In this document: positions 29,336-39,191 of the stretch, in pieces
Numbering within the stretch: position 1 is the first letter of the stretch
How the letters are laid out: every line of letters begins with the position of its first letter
Source of the DNA: Streptomyces avidinii
GTDB taxonomy: Bacteria > Actinomycetota > Actinomycetes > Streptomycetales > Streptomycetaceae
Direction: 5' to 3'
Length of the DNA stretch: 64,000 bases
Assembly (NCBI RefSeq): GCF_014650695.1
Contig: NZ_BMVL01000001.1
Coordinates: forward strand, 145,563-209,562
Notes under the pieces: model-generated
What the model was told of the DNA's origin: nothing
Database searches by the model: none
Seen by the model: the letters and a program-made list of their open reading frames with translations, nothing else
Translations under genes and position numbers: made by a program

Positions 29336-30697
29336 TCACCGCTCTCCGGACGGACGCTTCTTGACGCGCCGTCTCATCGACTTCCATCTCACCCCGGTCC
29401 GCCGCCAGCCGGTCTTCGGCTGCCGCATCGCGAGGGCCGCGCGCGCCGCCGGCTCCTCCCTCGCGAAGGCGATGAGCAGTCCGACCGCGAACATGGTCGG
29501 CAGCAGGGCTGACCCTCCGTAGGAGAACAGCGGGAGCGGGACTCCGGCGATCGGCAGCAGGCCGAGCACCGCACCGATGTTGATCACGGCCTGGGCCGTG
29601 ATCCAGGTGGTCACGCCTCCCGCGGCAAACCGTACGAAGGAATCCTCCGTGCGTCCGGCCACGCGGATACCCGCATAGCCTAGGGCCGCGAACAGGGCGA
29701 GCACCGACAGTGTCCCCGCCAGACCCAATTCCTCCCCGGTGATGGCGAAGATGAAGTCGGTGTGGGCTTCGGGTAGTTGCCCCCATTTTTCCACACTTGC
29801 ACCCAGGCCGGAACCGAACCAGCCGCCCGATGCGAGGGCGTAGATCCCGTGAACGGCCTGCCAGCAAAGGTCGTTCTTGCCCGGTTCTGTCGCGCCGAGG
29901 CACTCCAGCCGGTCCATCCGGTGCGGGCTCGTCTTGATGAGCAGTGCGACGATCGCACCCGCGAAGGCGAGCACCCCGACGAACATCCGGGTCGGGGCCC
30001 CGGCCAGCCAGAGCAGACCGAAGAGGATGGCGCCGAGGATCATCGCGGTGCCCATGTCCCCGCCCAGCATGATCAGCCCGAGCAGCAGGAAGGCCACCGG
30101 GACCAGCGGCACCAGCAGGTGCTTCCACTGGCTCAGCAGCCCCTTGTCGCCCTTGCGTGCCAGCAGGTCGGCGCCCCACAGGATCAGTGCCAGCTTGCCG
30201 AACTCGCTGGGCTGGAGCATGAACGGACCACCGAGGGAGATCCAGTTCTGGTTGCCGTTGATCGAGACGCCTATCCCCGGAACCTGGACCAGGACCATCA
30301 GGAAGAGCGTGCCGGCGAGCACCGGGTACGAGAGCGCGCGGTGCAGTTTGACCGGCATCCGGGAGGCGGCCAGCAGGAGTGCGCCGCCGATGAGGGCGGC
30401 CAGGAACTGCTTCTTGAAGAAGTACGCGTCACCGAGGCCGAGCTGGAGGGCCTTGATCATCGACGCGGAGTACACCATCACCAGACCCAGCACGGTGATG
30501 AGCAGCGAACTGCCGAAAATCAGGTAATAGGCCGTGAGCGGGCGGTCCCAGGCCTTCTGCAACTGCCGCTGCGTACGCCGCAAGCCGGCCAGCGGCCCGC
30601 GCCCGGCGGGCCGCTTCGAACCCACCGCAGGGCGTTTGCGGCCCTGCGCCTTCACGGCGGACGGCCGCCGCCCCGGCAGCATCTGCTTGGCCGGCAT
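29336..30697 (-). CDS. ftsW: SEDS peptidoglycan glycosyltransferase FtsW
   Basis: The 453-aa SEDS-family protein has about ten membrane spans and the conserved segments NQNWISLGGPFMLQPSEFGKLALI and AHTDFIFAITGEELGL. It polymerises lipid II at the septum together with FtsI. The first 55 residues are basic and cytoplasmic. The start ATG at 30695-30697 with GGAGGGG ten bases upstream is preferred to a longer frame beginning inside the murD gene. In Streptomyces FtsW is needed for sporulation septa. Confidence 0.95.
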   Translation of the reverse strand: MPAKQMLPGRRPSAVKAQGRKRPAVGSKRPAGRGPLAGLRRTQRQLQKAWDRPLTAYYLIFGSSLLITVLGLVMVYSASMIKALQLGLGDAYFFKKQFLAALIGGALLLAASRMPVKLHRALSYPVLAGTLFLMVLVQVPGIGVSINGNQNWISLGGPFMLQPSEFGKLALILWGADLLARKGDKGLLSQWKHLLVPLVPVAFLLLGLIMLGGDMGTAMILGAILFGLLWLAGAPTRMFVGVLAFAGAIVALLIKTSPHRMDRLECLGATEPGKNDLCWQAVHGIYALASGGWFGSGLGASVEKWGQLPEAHTDFIFAITGEELGLAGTLSVLALFAALGYAGIRVAGRTEDSFVRFAAGGVTTWITAQAVINIGAVLGLLPIAGVPLPLFSYGGSALLPTMFAVGLLIAFAREEPAARAALAMRQPKTGWRRTGVRWKSMRRRVKKRPSGER

Positions 30698-30767
30698 CTG
30701 TGATCTTCCCCTCCACTCGTACGAGGCGAGCAGCCGGCCGGAGGGAACCTGTCCCGGAGCTCCCGGC

Positions 30768-32285
30768 CTAGGCCGTGTCCGCAGCGTTCTCGGCGGCCAG
30801 TTCGCGCACTGCGTCGGCGAATGCGTCCCCACGCTTGTTGTAGTTCGCGAACATGTCCATCGAGGCGCAGGCAGGTGCCAGCAGGACCGTGTCGCCGGGC
30901 TCGGCGAGCGCGGCGGCTTCCCGGACCGCTGCGAGCATCGCCCCAGTGTCGGTCCGGTCGAGGTCGACGACCGGGACCTCGGGGGCGTGTCGCGCCAGCG
31001 CCTCGGCGATGAGCGCCCGGTCGGCGCCGATCAGCACCGCGCCGCGCAGCCGCTTCGCGGACTTCTGCACGAGCTCGTCGAAGGTCGCGCCCTTGGCCAG
31101 GCCCCCGGCGATCCAGACGACCGGCTCGAAGGCCGCGAGGGAGGCCTCGGCCGCGTGCGTGTTGGTGGCCTTGGAGTCGTCGATGTAGGTGACCGAGGCG
31201 ACCTCGTCCACGTACGCGACGCGGTGGGCGTCCGGACGGAAGTCGCGCAGCCCGTCGCGGACCGCGCGCGGCTCCACGCCGAAGGCGCGGGCCAGGGCGG
31301 CCGCGGCGAGCGCGTTGGCGATGTTGTGCGGGGCGGGCGGGTTGACGTCCTTGACCTCGGCGAGCTCCTGGGCGTTCTTCTGCCGGTTCTCGACGAAGGC
31401 CCGGTCGACGAGGATCCCGTCGACGATGCCGAGCATGGAGGGGCCGGGGGCGCCGAGGGTGAATCCGATCGCCCGGCAGCCCTCCTCGACGTCGGCCTCG
31501 ACGACCAGGTCCTCGGTGGCCCTGTCGGCCACGTTGTAGACGCAGGCGACCGTGTTGCCCTCGTAGATCCGGCCCTTGTCGGCCGCGTAGGCCTCCATCG
31601 AGCCGTGCCAGTCGAGGTGGTCCGGGGCCAGGTTGAGCACGGCCGCCGAGTGGACGCGCAGCGAGGGCGCCCAGTGCAGCTGGTAGCTGGAGAGTTCCAC
31701 GGCGAGCACGTCGTACTCCTGCTCGCCGAGCACCACGTCGATGATCGGCGTGCCGATGTTGCCGACGGCGGCGGTGCGCAGGCCCGCGGCCTTCAGGATC
31801 GACGCCAGCATCTGCGTGGTGGTGGTCTTGCCGTTGGTGCCGGTGATCGCGAGCCAGGGCGCCGGGTCCTTGCGGGGCGCCGAGGCGTCCGCCGCGCCGG
31901 AGCGCGCGGCGCGCAGCTCCTGGCCCACCTCGCGCAGCTGCCAGGCGATCTCGACGTCCCCCACCACGTCCACACCGGCCGCGGCGGCGGCCTCGAACAG
32001 CGGGCTGTCGGGCTTCCAGCCGGGCGAGGTGACGACCAGTTCGGTGCCTTCGGGCAGGACCTCTCCCGCGTGGCCGCCGTCCTCCAGGCGGCCGAGGCGG
32101 ACGGTGATGCCCTCCGCTGCGAGTTCGGCGGCCCGGGCGCGCTGCGCGTCGCCGTCGCCGTTGTCGACGACGGTCACCACTGCGCCGAGGCCGGCCAGGG
32201 CGCGGGCGGCACTGATGCCGCTCACGCCGAGACCGGCGACGGTGATGTTCTTGTCCTGCCAGGCCGTCACTTGTCGGCTGCCCAT
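30768..32285 (-). CDS. murD: UDP-MurNAc-L-alanine:D-glutamate ligase MurD
   Basis: The Mur ligase (505 aa from ATG 32285) adds D-Glu to UDP-MurNAc-L-Ala. Motifs include N-terminal VAGLGVSGISAARAL, the ATP loop ITGTNGKTTTTQML, the carbamoyl-Lys/acid segment LNLAPDHLDWHGSMEAYAADKGRIY, and DDSKATNTHA. The start is uncertain: ATG 32285 overlaps mraY by 19 bases, while GTG 32270 overlaps it by 4 bases (GTGA), the junction type common in this cluster. Neither has a clear Shine-Dalgarno. Confidence 0.95.
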   Translation of the reverse strand: MGSRQVTAWQDKNITVAGLGVSGISAARALAGLGAVVTVVDNGDGDAQRARAAELAAEGITVRLGRLEDGGHAGEVLPEGTELVVTSPGWKPDSPLFEAAAAAGVDVVGDVEIAWQLREVGQELRAARSGAADASAPRKDPAPWLAITGTNGKTTTTQMLASILKAAGLRTAAVGNIGTPIIDVVLGEQEYDVLAVELSSYQLHWAPSLRVHSAAVLNLAPDHLDWHGSMEAYAADKGRIYEGNTVACVYNVADRATEDLVVEADVEEGCRAIGFTLGAPGPSMLGIVDGILVDRAFVENRQKNAQELAEVKDVNPPAPHNIANALAAAALARAFGVEPRAVRDGLRDFRPDAHRVAYVDEVASVTYIDDSKATNTHAAEASLAAFEPVVWIAGGLAKGATFDELVQKSAKRLRGAVLIGADRALIAEALARHAPEVPVVDLDRTDTGAMLAAVREAAALAEPGDTVLLAPACASMDMFANYNKRGDAFADAVRELAAENAADTA

Positions 32286-33337
32286 CCCGCGTAGAAGAGA
32301 CCGAGACCCACGATCACGCACATGCCCTGGATGATCCAGAAGCGGACCACGACGAGGACCTCGGACCAGCCCTTGAGCTCGAAGTGGTGCTGGAGCGGCG
32401 CCATCCGGAAGACGCGCTTGCCGGTCATCTTGAAGGAGCCGACCTGGATGACGACCGACATCGTGATGAGTACGAAGAGGCCGCCGAGGAGCGCCATCAG
32501 GAACTCCGTGCGGGAGCAGATGGCCAGGCCCGCGAGCGCGCCGCCGAGGGCGAGCGAGCCGGTGTCACCCATGAAGATCTTGGCGGGCGAGGTGTTCCAC
32601 CACAGGAAGCCGAAGCAGGCGCCCATGAGGGCGGAGGCGACGACGGCGAGGTCGAGCGGATCGCGTACCTCGAAGCAGGCGTTCGGGTTCGTGAGGTCGG
32701 CCGCCATGGCGCAGGACTCCTGGAACTGCCACACGCCGATGAAGGTGTAGGCACCGAAGACCATCACGGCGGCGCCGGTCGCGAGACCGTCCAGACCGTC
32801 GGTGAGGTTCACGCCGTTGGACATCGCCAGGATCATGAACAGCGCCCAGACCACGAACAGCACCGGGCCGATCGACCAGCCGAAGTCCGTGACGAACGAC
32901 AGCCTGGTGGAGGCCGGGGTCAACCCGCGCGAGTCCTTGAACTGGAGGGCCAGCACCGCGAAGGCGATGCCGACGATCAGCTGGCCGGACATCTTCGCCT
33001 TGGCCCGCAGACCCAGCGAACGCCGCTTGACGATCTTGATGTAGTCGTCCAGGTACCCGACGATGCCCATGCCCGCCATCAGGAACAGGACGAGCAGGCC
33101 CGAGAAGCTCGGTTCGCTGCCGGTGAGCACCTTCGTCAGGGCGTACGCGATGAGCGTCGCCAGGATGAAGGAGATACCGCCCATCGTGGGCGTGCCCTTC
33201 TTCCCGGCGTGGCCGCGGGGGCCGTCGTCGCGGATGAACTGGCCGTAGCCCTTGCGGGCCAGAAGCTTGATCAGCAACGGGGTACCGACAACGGTGAGGA
33301 ACATGCCGATGACACCGGCGAACAGGATCTGCCTCAT
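32267..33337 (-). CDS. mraY: Phospho-N-acetylmuramoyl-pentapeptide transferase MraY
   Basis: The 356-aa enzyme with ten membrane spans transfers phospho-MurNAc-pentapeptide to undecaprenyl phosphate, forming lipid I. It shows GTPTMGGISFI near residue 48, VGYLDDYIKI (first Asp pair), NLTDGLDGLATG and the C-terminal PLQHHFELKGWSE loop with its His residues. The ATG at 33335-33337 overlaps the murF stop as ATGA. Its end overlaps murD. Confidence 0.97.
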   Translation of the reverse strand: MRQILFAGVIGMFLTVVGTPLLIKLLARKGYGQFIRDDGPRGHAGKKGTPTMGGISFILATLIAYALTKVLTGSEPSFSGLLVLFLMAGMGIVGYLDDYIKIVKRRSLGLRAKAKMSGQLIVGIAFAVLALQFKDSRGLTPASTRLSFVTDFGWSIGPVLFVVWALFMILAMSNGVNLTDGLDGLATGAAVMVFGAYTFIGVWQFQESCAMAADLTNPNACFEVRDPLDLAVVASALMGACFGFLWWNTSPAKIFMGDTGSLALGGALAGLAICSRTEFLMALLGGLFVLITMSVVIQVGSFKMTGKRVFRMAPLQHHFELKGWSEVLVVVRFWIIQGMCVIVGLGLFYAGWAADK

Positions 33338-34764
33338 CGGTCGGCGACCTCGCCCTCGACAGTGCTGTCGAGCAGCGCCTGGGCCACCCGCTCCAGACCG
33401 GCCGACCTGGAAGCCTTCACCAGCACGACGTCACCCGGGCGCAGTTCACTGCGCAACAGGTCGACCGCCGCCTGCGCGTCGGACACGAGCACCGACTCCT
33501 CACCCCACGAACCCTCGTTATATGCGCCCAGTTGCAGCCAGGAGGCTTCCCTGCCCCCGACTGCGACGAGCTTGCTCACGTTGAGCCGGACGACAAGTCG
33601 TCCGACCGCGTCGTGCTCGGCGAGCGCGTCGTCTCCGAGCTCGGCCATCGGGCCGAGCACCGCCCACGTGCGTCCCCCGTTCGCCCTGCCGGCACCGCCC
33701 ATCGCGGCGAGCGCGCGCAGTGCGGCCCGCATGGACTCGGGGTTCGCGTTGTAGGCGTCGTTGACGATCGTCACACCGTCCGCCCGCTCGGTGACCTCCA
33801 TCCGCCACCGGGACAGCGTGCCCGCTCCGGAGAGTGCCGTGGCGATCTCCTGTGCGGACATGCCAAGAACATGGGCGACGGCGGCCGCGGCGAGCGCGTT
33901 CGACACGTGGTGCTCACCGTACAGCCGCAAGGTCACGTCACTGCACCCGGTCGGTGTGTGCAGTGTGAAGGAAGGCTGTCCGCTGTCCGTCATCCGGACT
34001 TCGGTGGCCCGGATCTCGGCGTCGTCGGCCTCGCCGAACAGGACCGTACGGGCCTTCGTGCGCGCGGCCATCCCGCGAACCAGCAGGTCATCGGCGTTGA
34101 GCACGGCGACGCCGCCCTCCGCCTCGGCCGGCAGCGCCTCGACCAGCTCCCCCTTGGCCTGCGCGATCTGCTCACGGCCGCCGAACTCGCCGATGTGGGC
34201 GGTGCCGACGTTGAGGACCAGACCGATCCGCGGGGGCGTCAGTCCGGTGAGGTAGCGGATGTGGCCGATGCCGCGGGCGCCCATCTCCAGGACCAGGTGC
34301 TGGGTTTCCTCGGTGACGCGCAGCGTCGTGATCGGCAGGCCGATCTCGTTGTTGAGGTTCCCGGGGGTCCACACGGTCGGCGCGTGGTGCTGGAGCACCT
34401 GCGCGATGAGGTCCTTGGTGGAGGTCTTGCCTGCGGACCCGGTGAGGGCCACGACGTCGGTGCCCAGGCGGGTGACCACGGCCCGGGCGAGCGCTCCGAG
34501 GGCGGCCACCACATCGGGGACGACGACGGCCGGTACGCCGACGGGCCGGGTGGCGAGGACGGCCACGGCTCCCGCGGACACCGCGCGTTCGGCGTAGTCG
34601 TGGCCGTCCACCCGCTCGCCCACGAAGGCGGCGAACAGGCTGCCCGGCGCGACCTCGCGGGAGTCGTAGACCACGGGACCGGTGACCTGGACGGACGGAT
34701 CCGGTATGTCGTGGGGCCGCCCGCCGGTGATGTCGGCGATCTCGGCGAGGGAAAGGGCGATCAC
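33334..34764 (-). CDS. murF: UDP-MurNAc-tripeptide:D-alanyl-D-alanine ligase MurF
   Basis: The 476-aa Mur ligase joins D-Ala-D-Ala to the UDP-MurNAc-tripeptide. It has a MurF N-terminal domain (VYDSREVAPGSLFAAFVG), the ATP loop ALTGSAGKTSTKDLI, the LEMGARGIGHI segment and NDAYNANPESM in the C-terminal domain. The ATG at 34764 overlaps the murE stop as ATGA, and its own end overlaps mraY the same way, giving a coupled murE-murF-mraY unit. Confidence 0.96.
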   Translation of the reverse strand: MIALSLAEIADITGGRPHDIPDPSVQVTGPVVYDSREVAPGSLFAAFVGERVDGHDYAERAVSAGAVAVLATRPVGVPAVVVPDVVAALGALARAVVTRLGTDVVALTGSAGKTSTKDLIAQVLQHHAPTVWTPGNLNNEIGLPITTLRVTEETQHLVLEMGARGIGHIRYLTGLTPPRIGLVLNVGTAHIGEFGGREQIAQAKGELVEALPAEAEGGVAVLNADDLLVRGMAARTKARTVLFGEADDAEIRATEVRMTDSGQPSFTLHTPTGCSDVTLRLYGEHHVSNALAAAAVAHVLGMSAQEIATALSGAGTLSRWRMEVTERADGVTIVNDAYNANPESMRAALRALAAMGGAGRANGGRTWAVLGPMAELGDDALAEHDAVGRLVVRLNVSKLVAVGGREASWLQLGAYNEGSWGEESVLVSDAQAAVDLLRSELRPGDVVLVKASRSAGLERVAQALLDSTVEGEVADR

Positions 34765-36467
34765 TGGTTCACCTCGGCCTGTCGGACCTGAATCTTCCGA
34801 TCGAGCACGGCCTGGTGCTCGATCGCGGCACGGAGCACCGTGCGGTCGTCGAAGGGGCGGACGACACCGGCGGTGTCCTGGCCCTGCTCGTGGCCCTTGC
34901 CGGCCACCAGCACGGTGTCACCGGGCCGGGCGCGGGCGACGGCGGCCGCGATGGCCGCGGCCCGGTCGGCGTCGACGAGGACGGTGCCCCGCTCGGCGGG
35001 CGGTACGGACACGGCGCCCTCGAACATCGCGGCGAGGATCGCGAGCGGGTCCTCGGAGCGCGGGTTGTCGGAGGTCAGTACGGCCACGTCGGCGAACCGG
35101 GCGGCCGCGGCGCCCATCGGGCCGCGCTTGGTGGTGTCGCGGTCGCCGCCGCAGCCGAGCACGATGTGCAGCTTGCCCTCGGTGACCTCGCGCAGCGCGC
35201 GCAGCACCGATTCCACGGCGTCCGTCTTGTGCGCGTAGTCGACGACGGCGAGGTACGGCTGTCCCGCGTCCACCCGCTCCAGCCGGCCGGGGACCCCGGG
35301 GACCGCGGCGACGCCGTCGGCGGCGGTCTGCGGGTCGAGGCCGGCGGCGGCGAGCGTGACGATCGCGGCAACGGTGTTGGCCACGTTGAACGGGCCGGGC
35401 AGCGGCGCGGTGGCCCGTACGCGCTGTCCTTCGGGGCCCAGCAGGGTCAGGGTGGAGCTCGCCGGTCCGAACACCACGTCCTCGGCACGCCAGTCGGCGG
35501 CCGGGTCGCCCGCGGCGGAGAAGGTGACGACCGGGACGGTCGCCTCCTTGGCCAGGCGGCGGCCGTACTCGTCGTCGAGGTTGACCACGCCCAGGCGGGC
35601 CCGGCGGGCCGTGAAGAGCCCCGCCTTGGCCTGGAAGTAGTCCTCCATGTCGGAGTGGAACTCCATGTGCTCCGGGCTGAGGTTGTTGAAGACGGCGACG
35701 TCGAAGACGCAGCCGTCGACCCGGCCGAGCACCAGTGCGTGGCTGGAGACCTCCATGGCCACGGCCTCGACCCCGCGTTCGCGCATGACCGCGAAGAGGG
35801 CCTGGAGGTCGGTGGCCTCGGGGGTGGTCCGCTCGGACTTGATGCGCTCGTCGCCGATGCGCATCTCGACGGTGCCGACCAGCCCGGTGCTGCGGCCCGC
35901 CGCGCGCAGACCGCCCTCGACGAGGTACGCCGTGGTGGTCTTGCCGGAGGTACCGGTGATGCCGATCTGGAGCAGGTCCTCGCCGGGGCGGCCGTAGATC
36001 GCGGCGGCGAGCTCTCCCATCCGGCCGCGCGGGTCGTCGACCGTGAGGACCGGCAGGCCGGTCGCCGCGGCGCGTTCCGACCCCGCGGGGTCGGTCAGTA
36101 CGGCGGCGGCGCCGAGGCCGGCCGCCTGGGCGGCGAAGTCGGCGCCGTGGGTCCTGGCTCCCGGAAGGGCCGCGTACAGGTCACCGGGGCGGACCGCACG
36201 GGAGTCGTGCGTGATGCCGGTGATCTGCGCCGCACCGGGCGCGGGGATGCCCAGCAGGGTGGCCAGCTCGCCCAGCGGGCTCGGGCTGGCGGACGCGGGC
36301 CGGGGCGCTCCCGGCGGCGTTGCCGGGACTTTCTGGGCGGTTCTGGGCTGATCAGCGTGGGGCACGGCGGTGAGCGTACCGGGCGCGGCGGGCCGCCCGC
36401 GAAGTGAGGGCCCGGCCTCGGCTTCGCCGGTCGTCCGGTTCCCGGGTTTCGGGGTGATCGTTGTCAC
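34761..36467 (-). CDS. murE: UDP-MurNAc-dipeptide:diaminopimelate ligase MurE
   Basis: The 568-aa Mur ligase adds the diamino acid at position 3. It shows THDSRAVRPGDLYAALPG, ATP loop GITGTSGKTTTAYLV, SSHALVLGRVDG, NLSPEHMEFH and the DNPRSEDP motif that selects diaminopimelate rather than lysine. Streptomyces uses the LL isomer (established), which the motif alone does not distinguish from meso. The first 60 residues are an Ala/Pro-rich extension absent from E. coli MurE. The start is GTG (36465-36467) with GAGG eight bases upstream. Confidence 0.96.
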   Translation of the reverse strand: MTTITPKPGNRTTGEAEAGPSLRGRPAAPGTLTAVPHADQPRTAQKVPATPPGAPRPASASPSPLGELATLLGIPAPGAAQITGITHDSRAVRPGDLYAALPGARTHGADFAAQAAGLGAAAVLTDPAGSERAAATGLPVLTVDDPRGRMGELAAAIYGRPGEDLLQIGITGTSGKTTTAYLVEGGLRAAGRSTGLVGTVEMRIGDERIKSERTTPEATDLQALFAVMRERGVEAVAMEVSSHALVLGRVDGCVFDVAVFNNLSPEHMEFHSDMEDYFQAKAGLFTARRARLGVVNLDDEYGRRLAKEATVPVVTFSAAGDPAADWRAEDVVFGPASSTLTLLGPEGQRVRATAPLPGPFNVANTVAAIVTLAAAGLDPQTAADGVAAVPGVPGRLERVDAGQPYLAVVDYAHKTDAVESVLRALREVTEGKLHIVLGCGGDRDTTKRGPMGAAAARFADVAVLTSDNPRSEDPLAILAAMFEGAVSVPPAERGTVLVDADRAAAIAAAVARARPGDTVLVAGKGHEQGQDTAGVVRPFDDRTVLRAAIEHQAVLDRKIQVRQAEVNQ

Positions 36468-36512
36468 TGATGGTGCCTCACGCTTTTCTGGCGGGCCGGT
36501 CGGGGCTGTGGG

Positions 36513-38522
36513 TCACTGACCGGGCTGCGGACTGGGCTGCGGGGCGGGCTGCGGGGCGGCGTCGTAGGTGACGGGAAGCCCGGCGGGTGCGGTTCCCGTG
36601 GGGGCCACCTGGAGGGTCTTGAGCGCGAACTCCATGACCTTCCTGTAGATGGGGCCGCAGATCTGGCCGCCGAAGTAGCTGCCCTTCGTGGGGTTCTGGA
36701 TGGCGCAGTAGACGGTGATGCGCGGCTTGTCGGCGGGGGCGAAACCGGCGAAGGAGGCGGTGTAGCCCTTGTAGCGGCCGGTGGCCGGATCCACCCGGTT
36801 GGAGGTGCCGGTCTTGCCGCCGACCCGGTAGCCGGGGATCTTCGCCTTGGTGCCGGTGCCCTCCTGGTCGTCGACGACGGATTCGAGCATCTGGGCGAGG
36901 GTCTTGGCGGTCTCCGGGCTGATCACGCGGTTCGTCTCGGGCGCCGGGGCCGGGGTGAAGCGGCCGTCGGGGCCCTTGGTGCCGCGGACGAGGGTCGGCT
37001 CGATGCGGACCCCGCCGTTGGCGATCGTCGAGTACACGGAGGCCGCCTGCATGGCGTTCAGGGACAGGCCCTGGCCGAAAGGGATCGTGTACTGCTGGGA
37101 GGTGGACCAGTCCTGGGGCGCGGCGAGGATGCCGCGGGACTCGCCGGGGTACTCCAGGCCGGTGGGGCGGCCGATGCCGAACTTGGTCAGGTAGGAGTGC
37201 AGGACCTTGTTGGCCTCGGGCTGGGTCGGGCCGAGCTGACCGGTGGCCAGGATGGTGCCGATGTTGGAGGACTTGGCGAGGACGCCGTTGAGGGTCAGGT
37301 ACCAGGTCGGGTGGTCGATGTCGTCCTTGAACAACCGGTCGCCGCGGTGCAGCCGGTTGGGGACCTCGACGCGGGTCTCCGGGGTGGCCTTCTTCTCCTC
37401 CAGCACGGCGGCCATCGACATCACCTTGGCGGTGGAGCCGGGCTCGTACACGTCCTGGAGAGCGGCGTTGCCCATGGCGGCGGAGCGGGCCCGGGTCAGG
37501 TCGTTGGGGTCGAAGCCGGGGGCGTTGGCCATGGCCAGTACCTCGCCGGTGAGGGTGTCCTGGACGATGACGTAGCCGCGGTCGGCCTCGGACTTCTGGA
37601 CCTGCTCGGCGATGGCGCTCTGCGCCGCCCACTGGATGTCCCGGTCGATGGTCAGCTGGATGTCCGTGCCGGGCACGGCGGGCTTCTCGCTGGATCCGGC
37701 GGTGGGGACGCGGCGGCCGCCGGACTGGGCGTAGGTGACCTCGCCGTCCTTCCCGGACAGCTTCTTGTCGAGGGAGGACTCCAGTCCGCCGCCGCCCCTG
37801 CCGTCGGCGTTGACGTAACCCAGTATCCCGGCGGCGAGGTCGCCGTTCGGGTACACGCGCTTGCTGCTGTCCTCCTTGAACACACCGGCGAGGACGTTCG
37901 CACCGGGACCGTTGTTCCGCTTGTCGGCCGCCGCCTTGTCCGCGAAGACCCGCTTGAGGTCCTTGATCTGGTTCCAGACCTGGGGGGTCTGGCGCTGGGC
38001 GAGGACGACGTACCGGGAGTTCTTGGCGCTCAGCCGGTCGGTGAGCTCCTTGGCGTCCTTGCCGAGGATGGGCGCGAGGAGGGCGGCGGCCTGCTGCGGG
38101 GCGTCCGGCGCCTTGCTGTCCTGCGGGGTGAACATCTTCGGGTCGGCGGTGATGTCGTACGCGTCGACGCTGGTGGCGAGGGCCACGCCCCGGCGGTCGG
38201 TGATCTCACCGCGCTCGGCGGCCAGCTTGACGCTGGTGTAGCGGTTCTTGGAGGCCTCGGCGGAGAACGCCGAGGCGTCGACGGCCTGCACCTGGAGCAG
38301 CCGGACCACGAAGGCCAGCATGACGAGGGTCAGGCCGACGCTGACCAGGCGCAGCCGGGGGCGCGGGCTGCCGAGCCGGATCGTGTGCGGGGTGCGGGGG
38401 CCCGCCGGCCGCCGGGTCGCCGGGCGCGAGGCCGGGCGGGCGTTCGCCCGGGCCCGGTCGCCGGGCCGGGGTGGCCGGGCCGGCCCGGGCACCCGCCGCC
38501 GGGGCGGCTCCTGCGGGCTCAC
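36513..38522 (-). CDS. ftsI: Septal transpeptidase FtsI (class B penicillin-binding protein)
   Basis: The 669-aa class B PBP cross-links septal peptidoglycan. A basic cytoplasmic N-terminus of about 55 residues precedes one membrane span (LVSVGLTLVMLAFVVRLL). A dimerisation domain and the transpeptidase domain follow, with STAK (about residue 361), SSN (about 420) and KTGTSN (about 572). The tail is Pro/Gln-rich. The start is GTG at 38520-38522 with a weak Shine-Dalgarno; the 87-base gap from ftsL contains an interspersed repeat copy. It works with FtsW. Confidence 0.95.
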   Translation of the reverse strand: MSPQEPPRRRVPGPARPPRPGDRARANARPASRPATRRPAGPRTPHTIRLGSPRPRLRLVSVGLTLVMLAFVVRLLQVQAVDASAFSAEASKNRYTSVKLAAERGEITDRRGVALATSVDAYDITADPKMFTPQDSKAPDAPQQAAALLAPILGKDAKELTDRLSAKNSRYVVLAQRQTPQVWNQIKDLKRVFADKAAADKRNNGPGANVLAGVFKEDSSKRVYPNGDLAAGILGYVNADGRGGGGLESSLDKKLSGKDGEVTYAQSGGRRVPTAGSSEKPAVPGTDIQLTIDRDIQWAAQSAIAEQVQKSEADRGYVIVQDTLTGEVLAMANAPGFDPNDLTRARSAAMGNAALQDVYEPGSTAKVMSMAAVLEEKKATPETRVEVPNRLHRGDRLFKDDIDHPTWYLTLNGVLAKSSNIGTILATGQLGPTQPEANKVLHSYLTKFGIGRPTGLEYPGESRGILAAPQDWSTSQQYTIPFGQGLSLNAMQAASVYSTIANGGVRIEPTLVRGTKGPDGRFTPAPAPETNRVISPETAKTLAQMLESVVDDQEGTGTKAKIPGYRVGGKTGTSNRVDPATGRYKGYTASFAGFAPADKPRITVYCAIQNPTKGSYFGGQICGPIYRKVMEFALKTLQVAPTGTAPAGLPVTYDAAPQPAPQPSPQPGQ

Positions 38523-38542
38523 GCGGCCACCGCCGCGATGCC

Positions 38543-38588
38543 GGGGCTCCGCCCCGAACCCCGCTCCTCGAACGCCGGAGGGGCTGGA
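38543..38588 (+). repeat. Interspersed intergenic repeat, copy 3, inside the dcw cluster
   Basis: GGGGCTCCGCCCCGAACCCC followed by CTCCTCGAACGCCGG is a near-complete copy of the element also seen near 14940, 46043 and 57549. It lies between ftsL and ftsI in antisense orientation to them. Its first part can fold as GGGGC/GCCCC. Confidence 0.65.
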
Positions 38589-38609
38589 TGGGAACGGTGG
38601 ATCACGGCG

Positions 38610-39191
38610 TCACCTTCCGGGGGTCTGGTTTGGCTGCGGGGAACCACTGGTCGCGGGGGGTGCGGCGGAGGGCACCGGCTGGCCCGGAGCCGCCGCGGGG
38701 GCGGGGGCCGACGCCGCCGGTGCGCCCGAGGGTCCGCTCGCCGGTGCGGCCGGGGATCCGGCTGCGGCGCTGGGGGTCGGGGTCGGCGACGGCGGGGCCT
38801 CGGCCGGGGCCGCGCTGCCGGCGATCCTGCCGTCCGGGCCGATGAAGACCGGGCTGCCGCCGGGGACCAGGCCCAGCTCGTGGGCCCGGCGCTGGAGTGC
38901 GTCGGGGGCCGAGTGGGCGTCCACGTCGCGCTGCAGCGCCTGTTCCTCGTCGGTGAGGGCGGTGGTCTCCTTCTTCAGCTTGGTCAGCTGGAAGGAGCCC
39001 TCGTTCAGCGCCGAGTTCAGCAGCAGCAGGCTGATCAGGCCGCCGCCGAGCAGGGCCACGACCAGCAGGACGAACGGCATCCGCGCCGCCTGCCCCCCGG
39101 GACGCGGGCGGGCCGGGCGGGCGCCGAGCGCCCGGCCGAGGCGGACCGCCTGCCCGCGGGTCAGCGTGGCGACCTTCCCGGCCTTGGTCAC
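38610..39191 (-). CDS. ftsL: Septum formation initiator/FtsL-like protein
   Basis: The 193-aa bitopic protein has a basic cytoplasmic N-terminus, one membrane span ([20 protein letters not shown], about residues 40-60) and a short extracellular coiled coil ([28 protein letters not shown]). A long tail of Ala, Pro and Ser follows that is probably disordered and surface-exposed. The position between rsmH and ftsI and the topology define FtsL. The GTG at 39189-39191 overlaps the rsmH stop as GTGA. Confidence 0.88.
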   Translation of the reverse strand: MTKAGKVATLTRGQAVRLGRALGARPARPRPGGQAARMPFVLLVVALLGGGLISLLLLNSALNEGSFQLTKLKKETTALTDEEQALQRDVDAHSAPDALQRRAHELGLVPGGSPVFIGPDGRIAGSAAPAEAPPSPTPTPSAAAGSPAAPASGPSGAPAASAPAPAAAPGQPVPSAAPPATSGSPQPNQTPGR